Assembly (NCBI RefSeq): GCF_002775205.1
Contig: NC_036455.1
Coordinates: 658,501-722,500 of the forward strand
Direction of reading: 5' to 3'
Origin: Xiphophorus maculatus
Lineage: Eukaryota > Chordata > Actinopteri > Cyprinodontiformes > Poeciliidae
DNA: 64,000 nt
Position numbers and translations under genes: made by a program. The notes below the pieces were generated by a model. It was not told where the DNA came from. It did no database searches and saw nothing but the letters and a program-made list of their open reading frames with translations. How positions within the stretch are numbered: the stretch's first letter is position 1; each line of letters opens with the position of its first letter. Shown piece by piece: positions 26,370 through 39,345 of the stretch.

Positions 26370-26668
26370 AGAGGTGGGGTACACCCTGGACAGGTACCTC
26401 ATCCATTGAAGGGCAACTCAGACACACACACACACATGCACCCCCCCACACACAGGAGAGTAAGTGTGCGCACACACTCATGAGGTCAGGTTAGAGAGAC
26501 CAATTAACCTAACAGTCATGTTTCTGGACTTTGGGAGGAACTGGGAGTACCCAGAGAAAACCCCGGCTTGCGCAAAACAAACACAAAACCTCCATCCTCA
26601 AAGAGCCCAGGTTGGGATTTGAACCCAGGACCTTCTGAGTGCAAGGCAACAGAGCTACTCTGCCTCCT
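26370..26668. repeat. Dispersed fish repeat with tRNA-like B box (copy 1)
   Basis: It begins gaggtggggtacaccctgga and includes a CA-rich spacer (about 26418-26450). Then come 'gaccaattaacctaacagtcatg' and 'ggactttgggaggaactggg' style blocks, and it ends with gggatttgaacccaggacct. This order is the same as in copy 2 at 28287-28560 and matches my memory of a very abundant teleost repeat. On the minus strand, ggttcaaatcc is B-box-like. Confidence 0.75.
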
Positions 26669-26879
26669 TTTAGTCTAATTCTCATCTTCAAACCTGTCAC
26701 TGTTTGAAGTTGAGACAATGCCACTGTCATAAGCTGGAACACATTTGAAATGTAAAAAATGAAAAGATTATGATCCATACCTGTTATGATGATGCACACT
26801 ATGTTAACTGCTTTAACTATTTGTGGATGCGGGCGAACATTGTTGTTTCCCATAACTACATCTTTGTATTACAATGCAG

Positions 26880-26970
26880 AACCTATAGACGGACAATGTT
26901 GAGCAAAGATGGACAAATTAAAACCACCACGAGATCAAAAAGGACGAGCAGCTCAATACCGGCTCAGCAG
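26880..26970 (+). CDS. Possible unassigned exon
   Basis: A 91-base segment is bounded by a CAG acceptor (ending 26879) and a strong CAG/GTACGT donor at 26971. It holds an ATG at 26896 in an open frame that runs 25 codons to the donor in phase 0: MLSKDGQIKTTTRSKRTSSS and then IPAQQ. The composition (K, R, S and T rich) could be a cytoplasmic N-terminus. I do not recognise the protein and found no partner exon within the window. It may be a chance match or the alternative first coding exon of a gene lying further right. Confidence 0.25.
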
Positions 26971-26974
26971 GTAC

Positions 26975-28286
26975 GTTTTCAGACGAGCTATTTCACAGAA
27001 CTGTCTAGTAAATGTATGCTTGCTGCCCCTTTGTTTTTTTTGTTTTTTTGTCACTACATGACCGGTTTGATTTATGACTTTGCTCAAAGTATGTGAAACA
27101 AACAGCCAGCAGCTGTTCAACAGCAGCTCAAGAGTACAAGGAGACTGAGTCTAGAGTAGTCCTGACTTGCAGACATTTTTAGTTGCACAGCCAACAAATC
27201 TAGTGTGGGGGGGAAACTATCTTTGAGCATCTTCTGAGGTCATTTCTGTATTGCTCAGCTCCTCAGGGACGCGTTTCACCTGTTTATCTGCAGGAAGCTT
27301 TTCTGTGTTCAAGATTGTACCTTGTCTGCAATTTTTTTTTACCAGGCAAGCTGTGTGCGGGGATTATATAATCAGAATGTTTTTATTTATTTATTTATTT
27401 TTTAAAACAAAAACAGCTGCCTCTGTGTGAACATGGTAGCAGTGAACTAGAACAGTCACAATGTTGGCTGTGATACCAGCAAACGTAAGCAAAAGATGCC
27501 GACGGGGCTTCAAGCAGAAATGAGGTCAACAGCAGGAAAATGACGGGACATTTTATGGAGTCAATATGAGACGGTTGTAATATTTTGTGACATAATGTTA
27601 TTATGAAACAGAGATTTAGCTGTGTGTTTACAACACTAAAATCTACAATGTAAGTATTCACTTCATATGCTACCAGTAGATACAAAGAGATATGTTGAGT
27701 TTTGCCAAGTTTTAATAAAATAAAATAATTTTCAAATCTTTTGTGGAGAAGAATAATTAATTACTGGAACAGTAAATACCTCCCAGTTTAACCCAATTCA
27801 ATCACCACATTCAGTGCAGTTTAACAGTTAGAATAAATATATTGGTGTTTATAAATCTCTACAGGCTGCAGTAGAAGAAAAATCTGTCATTGCAATGAAT
27901 TATAGTCAGAAACATAAAGAGGACAATCTGATAAGTGTATCTTGTACTTAAACTAGGGAATTGGCCACATCTTTGACAATAATAAATACAAGGTTACAAG
28001 AGCCTCCATTAAAGTTATGAATAGGATAATAAGCACTGGTTAGTTTCTGGTTTGAGACTGAGCACTGAGAGACATAAGCTATCTTTCCCTGAGATGTAAG
28101 ATGAAAAGAAAACCCCTATAATTTGCCAATAAATCCCATCTTTTTTTGTTGCTTATTATTATAAATAGCTGTTTAGTATATTATTACACTGATGGTTCAA
28201 TAAAGACATCTGCTTTGTGTAATGTGTGAGAAGAGATTGCATGGATAACTATTAGGTTCTCATAAGTAGTTTGTTGTATCCTTGCA
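26975..28286. other. Non-coding stretch
   Basis: No gene or strong repeat was identified. A short TTTA array lies near 27380-27400. Confidence 0.5.
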
Positions 28287-28560
28287 GGGTCGCAGGTGCC
28301 TCCCCAACAGCTACTGGGTGAGAGGTGGGTTACGCCACAGTCCATTAAATGGCAACTTGGAGACAAAAAACAGCATACCGAAGGTCAACGTAGCATATTC
28401 CATTAACCTTATAAGCGCGTTTTTGACTTATGGGAGAAAGCTGGAGTACTCAAACATGGACAAGGAGAACAAACGCCATGCAGAAAGACCCCAGGCCATG
28501 ATTCAAACCCAGGACTTTCTTAATGTTAGGCAACAATTATACCAACTGGGCCACCGTGCG
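28287..28560. repeat. Dispersed fish repeat with tRNA-like B box (copy 2)
   Basis: Same orientation and block order as the copy at 26370-26668 (gtgagaggtgggttacgcc, cattaacctta, gggagaaagctggagtactc, gccatgcagaaagaccccag, attcaaacccaggactttct, gggccaccgtgcg). It is more diverged, and keeps more of the left end than copy 1. The two copies lie 1.6 kb apart. Confidence 0.75.
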
Positions 28561-31500
28561 AATAGCTTATCCTGTCAATCTAAAACATATATTAAAAAAA
28601 GTCAAATATACCCAGGTACCCTTAGCAGCTATTTTTCTTGCTAATTACTGTACTTGACGTAATTAGGCAAGTAGCAACAACACATAGGTTAAATGATAAA
28701 ATATTGCATATTTAAAAAAAAAATATATATATATATATATAAGTATGTGGTTAACAGGTTGAAAAAAAATTGTTTATTTCACATAAAGAGCTGTGGTGAT
28801 TGTCAAACTATTTTATTTACATTGTGGTTGAACTGATACAATAAAGATTGTCTTATGCTTAAGAATTACGATGATGTGATGCTTTAAAAAATTTAAAAAA
28901 ATGCTGTTTGACAAAAGTTTTTCTTTTTAGTCTAATCTGGATATTTCTTTTTGTTCTGTTCATAGCTAATATAAAATGAACTAAATTTGATTAAGACAAT
29001 ATTAATGTTTTTGTGGTTTTTACTAGTATTTGCAATTGCATCTTGTTGTTGCAAAGCACTTTGTTTTTATAAAGTGATAGATAAAATTGATATTGACAAT
29101 ACATAATTCTAATGAACAGGCAAACATTTGTGTACTTGACAGAACTTTTCAAACTGAGCAGGATATATCTCTTTAAAATATAACAATAATGAAAACTAGG
29201 TGATTTTTCTCTTTTATATTGATACTAAAGGTTTAAGTATTACAATATTTATACTGGACTACCTCATCACATAGTAACTAAAATAATATGAAAAAGCCCA
29301 AAGTGAACTTGACATTCACATAAAGTAATTCACATAATATTTATATGCTAAGGGGATCTGTACGGAGTACTGAGCTCAGTGTGACTCCAGCTGATAAACC
29401 TAGAAAAGGGTTTATATTTTTCTACTTTTCCAGCTTAGAAACAAGACAAAAAGGTCAAATTTAATACATTTACCAAACGAAAGAAACAATAAAGGCGGGT
29501 AATTATGACTTAGTCTTAGAAAAACCATGAGAGTCTTATCCGTTTAACTTGTTACCTTGTATAATAAAATTGAACTATTTTGGGGGAAAATGTATTGCTA
29601 ATTCCCACAATGAAGTTCTTAAAAAATAATTTCTTTAATTTATGGAAGTTTTTATACAAGGATACAGTTCTTAAATTGCTTTCAAAGATATGTTTGGGCA
29701 TTAAATGCTCTCAAACAGTGGACAGAATTGAGTGTAATAAACATTAGCTGTTAAAACAAAGTGTTGGCATTCCTACCAATAGACTGAAAATGATGGTGAG
29801 TGAATAAGGGGAGAAAATAAAAATAAAAGCTTAAAATGAAGTTACAGAAAATGGCACAGTGAGAAATATAATCATTTAAACATACAAGTGCTTTAACACA
29901 ACCACATTTCCGTCCCAGATTCTCTCTGTAATCCCCAGCAGAGGGAGTGCAGTTTAAAGCGATGAGTTTGTCTGCACAGAGCCGTCTTGCTCATTGGTTC
30001 CCCATGACTTCAGTGCTGGAGGTGTCTCGGCCAATGGGAGCGCTCCCTGGTTACAAACATCTGAAGTAGTAATAATGTGGAATGTGCTGGCTCGGCATGA
30101 GCTGTCAACCAGAGCATGTAGTACTATACCACATACGGATGGGGGGAGGAGACTAGGCGAGAGGAGGAAGTGGTAAATACTCAGTGACAAAGCAGAAGCT
30201 TCGTTGTACTCTGTTAATGTGCGTGTGATAGTAGAAAGCAACATTACCATCAGCTGCTTTATATTACCCGACAGAACTCCACCCTCTCGACTTTTATTAC
30301 ACTTTTGTTTTGTTGGATGATGATTTATTGTTTCATGCAGATTCCAGAAAGATGTCATCAATGATTAGACATTTTTATTGCTTGCACATTTCTTTTGTCT
30401 ACTTTTTTTTTAAGACTGTAGTAAAAACATATTTTGATTTTACAAAATCACTTTTCCATTCCAGCATTTAGGCCATGTAACTTTCCCTTACATGCCATTA
30501 CATTGATGGGAAACATTTTAAAATGAGTGCCAAGACAAATTTTAATCTTGATAGGGTTGTTTTGTTGCCATGCGTTGCACAATGCAAATCATTCAGGCTT
30601 TTGGGCCTTACAGCCAGAGCTCAGATTACTGGCCCTGTAGTGAAGTTACAGCAGACTAAACACCTGTTTTCCTTTCTATTGGAAAGATGTACAGAATGCA
30701 CGGAGGGCATATTTGGTAGAAAAACTCAACCAAAATAGTTTCTCACTGTTCAAGTGTCTCTAGATACATGGAATGTAATCTTTCTATGTGTGTTTGGTGG
30801 CAGCAAGAGAGGAGAACCAATTGGGGAGATGAAGCATGGGAGTTTACCCAAAGCAGTTAACATTATGTGAAATTACCAAAGACATTGGTGGAGCTATTGT
30901 AGAAATGAACTCTAGAATCTCTTTCTGGGTGTGTCTGCTTGACTGAACAAACATTCATCCAGCCAGACTTGAGCTGGTTATTCTAAAAGATCTGAGGAAG
31001 TGTTTATCTGAGTTTCAGGACATTCAGTGTGAGAAAGAGTCACATTAAGAAGGTTGAAATATTAGAAAGCCTTCTATCAATGTAGCTTGTAATGTCGTTT
31101 TTTTGTTTACTTTTTGCCTCACCTAAATGTTTCACATGATCAAACGTCATAAGTCATAAGTTCTACTTAAGAACTTATGACGCCTCATTTCTATGACGAG
31201 TTCAGGCATAAAACGGCTCCTAAAATCAAGGAATGAACCACATAACAAAAAACATGGAAAATAAAGCAGCATTTAAATCAGACCTTTGAGTCTGTCTCCT
31301 TAATCAGTTCTATGATGGCACATTAAGTCCAATACTGAAATTTCTAGAGCTATTAATTGAAAACTAGACAGACAGCTTGAAGAATTTCTGATTGTCACGT
31401 TTAAAAGAAAAAAAAAGGCAAATGTGTTGGACTGTTTAAAGTCAAAGAAGTCTTTCAGCCTATTCAGGCTATGAGTCTTTCCATTACATGTATACATGCT

Positions 31501-32164
31501 GTTATACTGTTCAAACATTTTCAAATTAGTCAGTAGGGCTGAGTTTACCGAACATTATGTCATCTCCTGGGCATTTGGATGCCAGCCTTACTATAACTCA
31601 GAGGTTTTATTTGTCTCATATTATTTTACTACCTTTCTTTAGATCCTTTTGTTTTAAATACCACAGGTTTCCTAACACGTTTCACAACATCATAGGCAAC
31701 ATTAGTCATCATCTCTTAATTTGTGTTTCATTTCTTGTGTTGCAAGAAGGCAGTTCGGTTGGTGCATCTGGAATGAAGCAATTCATGTAACATTCAGCCA
31801 GGTGTCGAGCACATTTGCTAAGATCTTCATTACATAAGAAAGACCTATGGAGTTTTTTCTGCAAGTAATAATGCAGCAAAGACACAAACTAATAATTAAA
31901 CACAGAAGAAAAAACAAAACGTTGCTCAAATAATAAAAAAAAAAACAAGAAAATAATGCCATTTAGAAATTCAAGCACAAGCTTGTATTGAATTGTGGAG
32001 GGACGTGTCGACTGAAATATAATGAATTTATGTCAGCTTTACTGCAAAAAAAAAAAAAAAAAAAAATCCGTATTTTGGACACATTCAGATCTGAAATGTA
32101 GTAAACTGAAACTTAATAGGGACCCACAGAATTAATTGTAGTGCTTTGGAAACTGAATTTTTCT
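28561..32164. other. Non-coding stretch, 3.6 kb
   Basis: No gene supported. At about 29990-30060 two CCAAT-type words (cattggtt, ggccaatggg) sit close together in a slightly GC-richer patch. This could be regulatory, but nothing downstream supports a promoter. A hairpin with 11-bp arms lies at 31153-31181 and an A-run at about 32045-32066. Confidence 0.4.
31153..31181. repeat. Perfect inverted repeat, 11-bp arms
   Basis: gtcataagttc (31153-31163) pairs with gaacttatgac (31171-31181). An extra copy of gtcataagt precedes it at 31146-31154. Confidence 0.75.
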
Positions 32165-32310
32165 AATTTTCTCACGTTATAATTTCCAACTTCAGTGTAT
32201 TTCATTGGAATTTGCAGTTGTGAATAATTGTGAATTGAAATGAAAAGAATAAATGATTTTCAAATTTTTTCACACAAACATTTGGAAAACTGGGCCCTGC
32301 ACTGCTGCTC
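32165..32310. mobile_element. Tc1 transposon terminal/untranslated remnant
   Basis: The blocks ctcacgttataatttccaac, 'tgtatttcattggaattt', 'gtgaataattgtgaattgaa' and 'gattttcaaattttttcaca' follow the order seen in the 5' end of common fish Tc1 elements. No transposase coding sequence is attached. Confidence 0.6.
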
Positions 32311-34785
32311 GACCCCTTTTAATCAGACAACTCAAAGTAAAATCTTCTGAAACATTCTGGGGATTTTACTCATCTGACCATATTTTTACTAATTCATGTC
32401 ATCTAACCGGTAATTGGTTAACCTGCAATAACATAGTGTTATTATTATTATATATACATTTGTCCTGTAACCCCAACAAATGTCTGTCCATTTGTTGGGT
32501 TTGCAGTATGCAGGTCTAAACCTTCTCAGCTAATAGTAAGTGTTGATAATTTCCCACATATTCTGTAAGGTAACAAACAACCCTCCTCCTCTTGGGTACA
32601 GCCCATCAGCAGCATCTCTGTTTTCAGGCATAAATAGCTACAGATCATAAGCCAGCATGCGGATAACGTAGTCTATAAGAGAGCTCTTCCCCACTTATAA
32701 ACCATGACGGCGTACACAGAGCCACTGTGGCCATGATTAATTGATGGTGTTTCAGTGTTAACAGGCCTCTCATTGCCAGACATCTACAGGACTTGTGGGC
32801 TGACGAGACATCAACATCACTGATTCAAAGTTGTTTTTTTCTTTTTTTTTTAAAACAAAGGGTCCTTTGAAATGGAGGATTCAGAGGATTTAGTCAGGTG
32901 GATGTTTGTGTTCAATTATGCTTGAAGAGCATAAGATTGCAAAACTGATTGAATCAGCAAAAGTGTGCAAAGTTTGCATCGCACTCCTGGATTTGCATCC
33001 TAGAATGTCCACTTCAACCTTCACATCACTTTTTAAGAGCAGAAAAACCCCGAGAGACTAGAAAGGTACATGTTAAGCCTTTAAAGATTGTGACAGAGAA
33101 ATCTAAACTCAGTCAGAAATGCACTGAAGTTGTTTGTTCACCCTTAACCTCAGTGTGTTAACGCTAATGATAGACGTCAGAAGGTGAAGCCTCAGAGGAA
33201 GCATTGATCAATAACCACAACAAATTATAAACTATTTAGCTGGCAAGAAAAGCATACAGAAGAATTTCTTGAGCTGTCTTCACTGGACTACAACAGAAAC
33301 AACATACCTGATTTCATGTAAGACTCAATAATTAAATTGCTTGTTTGCACATAACCAGTTCTTCATTACAATAAATCAGACATTCATTTAAGACAGTATA
33401 GTTTCTCTAGATTGTATGTTTAGCATTACTGTACATTATAATTATTTTTTTAAATATATTCCTTTTTTTGTTGTGTGCTTTTATTTGCCTTTCCCTTTTT
33501 CTGCTGATTCTCTTCAATTCAGGAGAAAAATAAAAGATCATTCTTTTCTATTCTATACGTGACCTAAAGGGAGCTGGTTCCTTTCTCCAGCAGTCAGGAT
33601 CGTGTGTCCAGTTCTTAGTCCATCACAAAACACTGTTTATACATTATAAAATGTTGTTTTTATAGTTTTTAGTAATTATGCAATGCTGTTTAGCTTTAAA
33701 GATAAATTTTTCATTTTGTGAACAATAAACAACTTTGTTTGCATGATCTAGTCACTGTAAAAACGCACATTGAAGTGTAAATGTTGAAAAGTCTGGACAG
33801 GACTTGGAGACAAGGGGAGATGACCTCCAGCAGTCAGGGTTCATGTGTCCCATGGATGTCCAGCCATTGGAGGATTTGTTTCATCTAATGTTTTTTACTT
33901 CTCTTAAAATGATTTATTAACCTGAGCCATTTTGATCATGCAACATTAGGCGTTTCATATCTCTAATATTTCTGAATACATCTTGCAAATTCAACAAAAG
34001 GAAAAAGTGGTGTCAAAACTCTCATTTGCAGCAAGAAATGGAAACCCCCCCCCCCCCCCCCAAAACTGAACCTTTTTTTTATTTCAAAACCAAAATTAAC
34101 TTTGCAAAGTAATGTTTAGGGAATAAAGCTTTCTAAAGCACAGCTGTTGAACTTTACAGAAGTGGGACTCGGTTTAACACAATTATTCACAGTGAAGCAA
34201 TATGTACTCCCAGACTATCTTTGAATCCTTGCTTCTTTCCCTATCTCCGTCTTCCTTCCTTCATTTTTTTTTGCTTTGCCAAACTGTTAGTTTCCTTCTA
34301 TACTCTCCCGCACCCCTTCATCATGAGTTCACACTAAACAGCAGTTCAGGCTCCCAGGGCAGACCAAGGGGGGTCAGGCGAGTGCTGGAGATTTGTAAGC
34401 TGCCTCTTTCAAACTCATCCATTATCCAGCTGACTCCACTCTGACCCCTGAGGTAGCGAGTGTGTACTGTAGAGACTTGCCTGGAGAATCACTCAACAGA
34501 GTTTCTGGGTGCACACATGTGTTTGTGGGGGGTGTGTGTGTAGACCTCAGGGTTTGTGTTGGAGAGCATTCCTGACCTGGTCAATAGTTAGAGACTGATT
34601 TGTTGGAAGAAAATGGCTCTGATATGAGAGGCAACACTTTTTCAGACAATACGGCTGTTGAAGGGCCCATAGTAAGCGTGTTCAAGTCGTTGATGTTTGG
34701 CTTGAGGATTTCAGGTCAAGCAGAGACGCAACAAGTGAAGAATGAAGGCTGACATGTGGAGAAGACTATAAAGAAAGACGGGACC
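32311..34785. other. Non-coding stretch
   Basis: No gene supported. It contains a C17 homopolymer at 34045-34061, a hairpin with 11-bp arms at 32472-32499, and a short diverged direct repeat (ccagcagtcagg) at about 33588 and 33828. Confidence 0.5.
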
Positions 34786-34789
34786 ATAT

Positions 34790-35735
34790 TTCTGCCATAT
34801 GCTAAAATCTTTTCCATTCTTCTTTGGAACACATCTCAAACTCAGCCAAATTGGATGGAAAACATATGTGAACAGCAAGTGTATTGTCTTCCCACGGATT
34901 CTCCTTTATTAGCTTTACATAATGGACTTTGACTAGGCCATTCTAACACATACATTTGTTTTCATCAGATTATAGGGTTGTTGTCATGCTGGAGGGTGAA
35001 CTTCCACCCCATACTCAAGTCTTGTGAAGCAAATTTGTTATAAAAATAATGCTGGCAGAACTATGTTCCACTGGTGTGTTCAAGGTGTTGAGCTTTATAA
35101 TTTTTTTCTACAAAGTATGATGCAAGTATGAACAAAAAATGTTCAATTTTGACCTCCATTCTAACCGGATCCTGCAACCCTATTTTCTTATAGTTCTCAC
35201 TAAGCAGTGACTTTCTTCTTTCCCATCTGAGTTGCATATCTCTGCAGCTCCTCCAACGTGAACATGGACCTCTCAAACTATTATCATAATAATGGTCTCC
35301 TAACATGTCAACTCTGGTTGACAGCCTGATCCTGGTAGATTTGAAATCGTCCAATAATATTTCCAGTATGATGAATGATAGATGGAGCACCGTCTTTTGG
35401 GATATTCAAAATTTGAGATGCAGGTTCAGAAACTAGATCCACTTTAAGCTTTTCTAAAACTTTCTTGCTGTTTGTCTGTTGTGTTCCATGGTTTTTTTAT
35501 GATGCTTTCTGTTCTCCAACAAATGTCTGAGGCCTTCAGCGAACAGCTGGAATGTTACTGATTAAATGACAAGAAGCATTTAATCAGTAACATTAAATGT
35601 TGTCTGCTAAACGGGGAGCTAAACAAATGCAGATTTGAATTTATAAAAAATATGTTGAAAAGTGTGTAACAATTTCCATGCCCTGTACAGTGAGGCATTA
35701 CTTTATGTGGGTCTATCCCACAGATCATATTAAAG
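34790..35735 (-). mobile_element. Tc1/mariner-type transposon remnant (minus strand)
   Basis: The + strand shows the complement of the Tc1 transposase end: 'ggactttgactaggccattc', 'ttgttgtcatgctggagggt', then 'gaacttccaccccatactca'. On the minus strand these are the SPDLNPIEN-type and QQDND-type blocks. The right part (about 35640-35735) resembles a Tc1 end (gtctatcccacagatcatatt). It is heavily decayed with many stops. Confidence 0.7.
35551..35594. repeat. Perfect inverted repeat, 18-bp arms, 8-base loop
   Basis: aatgttactgattaaatg (35551-35568) is exactly complementary to 35577-35594 around acaagaag. It lies inside the decayed Tc1 remnant but is not one of its terminal repeats. Confidence 0.9.
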
Positions 35736-37689
35736 CACTCAGGATTAATTCACAAACTCTGCCTGCCTAGGATGTGCAGATTCAGTTGCCTCCTGGTAAT
35801 ACATAGATTAGGAAACTCAGTGCATTGTAATCCTCCATTCTTTCCATTTCCCTTGTCGTGGAAGGGAAAAGGTGTGTGAGAACAGGTAAACTGTTAGCAG
35901 GCTTTTGCTGCAGGATTACACTTGCAAGGGCGGCTTTAAGCCTGCATGATTTGGTTGCTAGAGAGGAACAGAAGAAATGAGGTCACATTTCTAAAAGAGT
36001 AGCTTGATTTTTATCATTCTCGGAGCGGTAATATTAACAGTTATATTTAGTAGATGTGTAACAGCAACTCCATTACACATTTACACAAATAAAGACAGCT
36101 TCCAGTCTTCATTTTTGACAGTCTTCTTCAGAGAAGAAGGGTAGAGATCCTCAAGAAAGGCTAAGGCAAGTGAATTACTTTTTGCTGGTGGAGTGAGTAA
36201 TGGCTTTGGAGGCGATTACCCTTGGATACAAGGGTTGAAAAGTTTATGGAGCCTGAATGGGAGTTGGCGAGTTGAAGTTGCAGAGTGGCTGTGTGGAAGT
36301 AAGTGGGACTTTGCGCAGAGGAAAAGTGCTGGACTCTTGTGAGAGTTGAAAGAGCTTCTTGTCAATTAGGCAGCAGAGGAGCAGACCAGAAAGTTCCCAA
36401 CGGCCTGAGGTGAAGCTGTGGTGGAGACATGAAGCAAGTTAGGGATTCTATAACAGATAGAAATGATGAATGAGCAATGAAGAATAACTTGAAGCAATCA
36501 GACGAGTAGTAAAGGAGACCAGTGGTAGCTGCCGAGTATCCCCTCAGGTCTTTTCATGTCTGTTATATGTTTGGGCCATTTTGCTAGTAAAAAGAGAATA
36601 CAGATTTGATTGTGTTCTGTGTTGACACAACACTAGTTTCAGTGCTTGACTTTAAGACACTGAATGATTGAAAGATCAGAGTTAAATGGTTTGACAAACT
36701 CATCTGGGTGTTGTGCTAAAACTGAGAAAACGCCTCACAAATCATAAGAAAATCCTTAAATGAGCCTCAGAAATCCAGAAGATCTAGCAATCAAGATTAC
36801 TTTAAACTGTCACTACTCTTAGGGAGCAAACAAAATGACTCCAGACATTATTGTTATTGTTTCCAGTGTCTGTTCACTAAATCAAGAAGTAGCACTAAAC
36901 ATGTGTATTCTGGAAATGCTTGCAGATTTGAATAAGAGATGGTGTAAATAGGGAGCAGTTCATATGAAGACTGTATAGTAATGGCTGTTTTTAAAACTTA
37001 GAAGATCTGCTTTCTTTTTCTACTGAGGTCTTCTTTAGTCAAAATCCCTAATGACCTCGTGTAGACCTCTTCTACATGCCGTACATCACTTTTCAGCAGC
37101 TATGCAATGAAAATAAACCACTATAAGTCTCCTAAAGGCCTGACTAAAGCTAATGTTAATTTATCTTACAGTGACAGTTTAGCTCTCTTGTTTATGTGGC
37201 AGATCAACTCATGTTTGTTGCAATATTTCTGCTCAAGCAGACTTGTTTCCTTGTGTGGTGCGGAGGAGTATTTGCGCAGCCAAAATCAGTGGCAGATGAC
37301 ATTTCATTATGAGTCATTTAACAAAGAGGTATGCACATTTAAGCTCCCTCTTTCTATTTCTCATACAAGCCACACCCAGTCATGCTTTATTGTCCCTGAG
37401 TGTTCACACCTTCAACAGAGAACACGGGTACATCTCTAGGGAGTAACCCAATGTTGGAAAAATGGAAATGGAAATGGAAAACATCTCCTCTGGGAAGTTC
37501 TTCAACTACACAGTGGCAAAACAATACATGTCCATTTGTAATAATGTTTTCCCATAGTTTCAAGCAATTTAATTGGAAGTTTTAGCTGATGTCAAACTGC
37601 TGAACTGGTTACTAGTCGCTCCAGCCCGTAGCTGCGTAGCAACGATATGTTGCAACTCTGTGTAACACAACTAGACTGTAAAATTGATT
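35736..37689. other. Non-coding stretch
   Basis: No gene or repeat identified. Short frames only. Confidence 0.5.
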
Positions 37690-38200
37690 TGTTGTTAAAT
37701 TCAATTTAATTCAAAAATACTTCATTAATCCCAGAGGGGAATTAAATGCAAAACTATTATGCAAACTTCTTCAAAAAGTTGCTTTAGATGCTGATGGCTG
37801 TGGGGAAGAAGGATCTCTGGTAGTGGTCAGTGTTACAGCAGCACTGAAGAAGACTCTGACTGAAGACACTCTGGTGTTGTATAACAGCCTCACTGTCTCA
37901 GGATGTTCAGGGTTGTCTGTATTTTCTTGATTTCATGAAGAATCCTTCTTTGTACCACCATCTCCATTGGTTGCATGCTAGTCCCCAGAGCCATGAAGGA
38001 AATACATCTTAACTTTCACCCCCAAAACACTTACCTGTGACTCAATGGCTCCAAGAGGACGCTGGTGTCCTCGACACAGAGAATAATCTGAATCTGTGAT
38101 CATCTACTTTGTTTTGTTCACAGTGAAGTCAAGATGATTGTTCCCACGCCATTCTGCTTTAGATGGCCTCACCTTTTCCTCAAGCACCGTTGGATACATG
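37690..38200 (-). mobile_element. CR1/L2/Rex1-like LINE, 3' end fragment, second copy (minus strand)
   Basis: The minus strand carries a 3' tail reading attcccctctgggattaatga (complement at about 37718-37740). Upstream it encodes a block like MEMVVQRRILHEI (about 37930-37970), which matches the 'VEMVVERRMLxKL' region of the same family as the copy at 23385-23835. The order and tail are the same. Both copies lie in the same orientation, 14 kb apart. Confidence 0.75.
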
Positions 38201-39040
38201 TTGAAATTATTGGTGAATTCTGTGATGTGAGCTGTCCAGAAAAACAAACAAAACAAAAAAATAGTAATAATTTAATTTTCTTGAAGTGAAATGATTGATT
38301 TTAAATTCCTTAGAGACCGCTTCAAATGTCTTATCCAACTAACAACCTGCTACAGTCTTCTTCCTGAAGGCCTCAGATGGATGTTTGCATCTGGATAGAG
38401 ATTGATCTTTAGATTTAGTGATTGATCTGGATTAGCTAACTTTCACTTGGACAGTTGGAAGCACGCTAAGCTAAATGTTTAAAGGTTTAACACTAGGATG
38501 ATACAGTTTTCGAGTCCTTCCCATATCGGCTCAACAGGGCCAAAAGGCCGGAGTCCACCCTGACGACTCTGATGGCTCAAATTAGCATCCCTTCTTCAAT
38601 TGTAAATGTGGTCGTTGACCGTCGGGCCAGAAGGTGGGAATGTGAATAGTCCATGTTGGGGGTGGGTATCTATGATACCTGCAGGAGATCAGGTCTCCTG
38701 TAGGTAGTGCTCTTCAGTTTAGTTTTGAAGCATACATGAAGTGTTTTTGGAGAGATGTGACCTTTTGCAGCTGATCCATGATGTTGTGCTGCATTATCCA
38801 GGTCATTTTGCCAAATGTACATAGAGTTTGCAAAACATACAATCTGTTTCAAGAAATGTTCAAAGGTTTTTCTAAAAGAAATTAGTAATGTTTCTCTTTG
38901 AAATAAAGCTAAGAGGGTATAAAATGACAGTTTAGAAATAAACTTACCAAATTAATTGTGTTGATCCACCTCAAAAAAACATGGAAAAAGTGTAAGCAAA
39001 AGAGATCTGGGTCTCAGGAGGTTATAATGAATTCATTGTG
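38201..39040. other. Non-coding stretch
   Basis: No gene supported. A modestly GC-richer segment at about 38510-38640 has no recognisable protein. Confidence 0.45.
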
Positions 39041-39345
39041 CTTGGGTGCGCCAGTAATGGCCTTATTTACGGAACAAAAGCGCCTGTTGAAAACAGCTAA
39101 TACATTGGAACCTCAAACATTGTCCTGAGCCGTATGCAACGAAATTTCGTTCTTTATACACCCTGTGCATTGAAAATGACAACAAAGTCAGTCTAAGTCG
39201 AAGTCGAAGTCTAAGTCTATTGTGCAACTGTGAGATGCGTTGAGGCCATTACCAGGGTACTGATAAGGTAATGGCCCTATTTACAGAACAAAAGCACCTG
39301 CTAGAGAAAATCCTTCAGGCCAGTTGGACTATCGAAGCCGATATA
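39041..39345. repeat. Dispersed repeat tail with 33-bp internal direct repeat
   Basis: gtaatggccttatttacgga onward (39054-39086) recurs at 39268-39300 with three mismatches. Between them lies 'gcaacgaaatttcgttcttt', then aatgacaacaaagtc, and a short (aagtcg/aagtct) array at about 39192-39220. This resembles the 3' tail (aatgacaataaag) of abundant fish retroelements. Confidence 0.6.
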
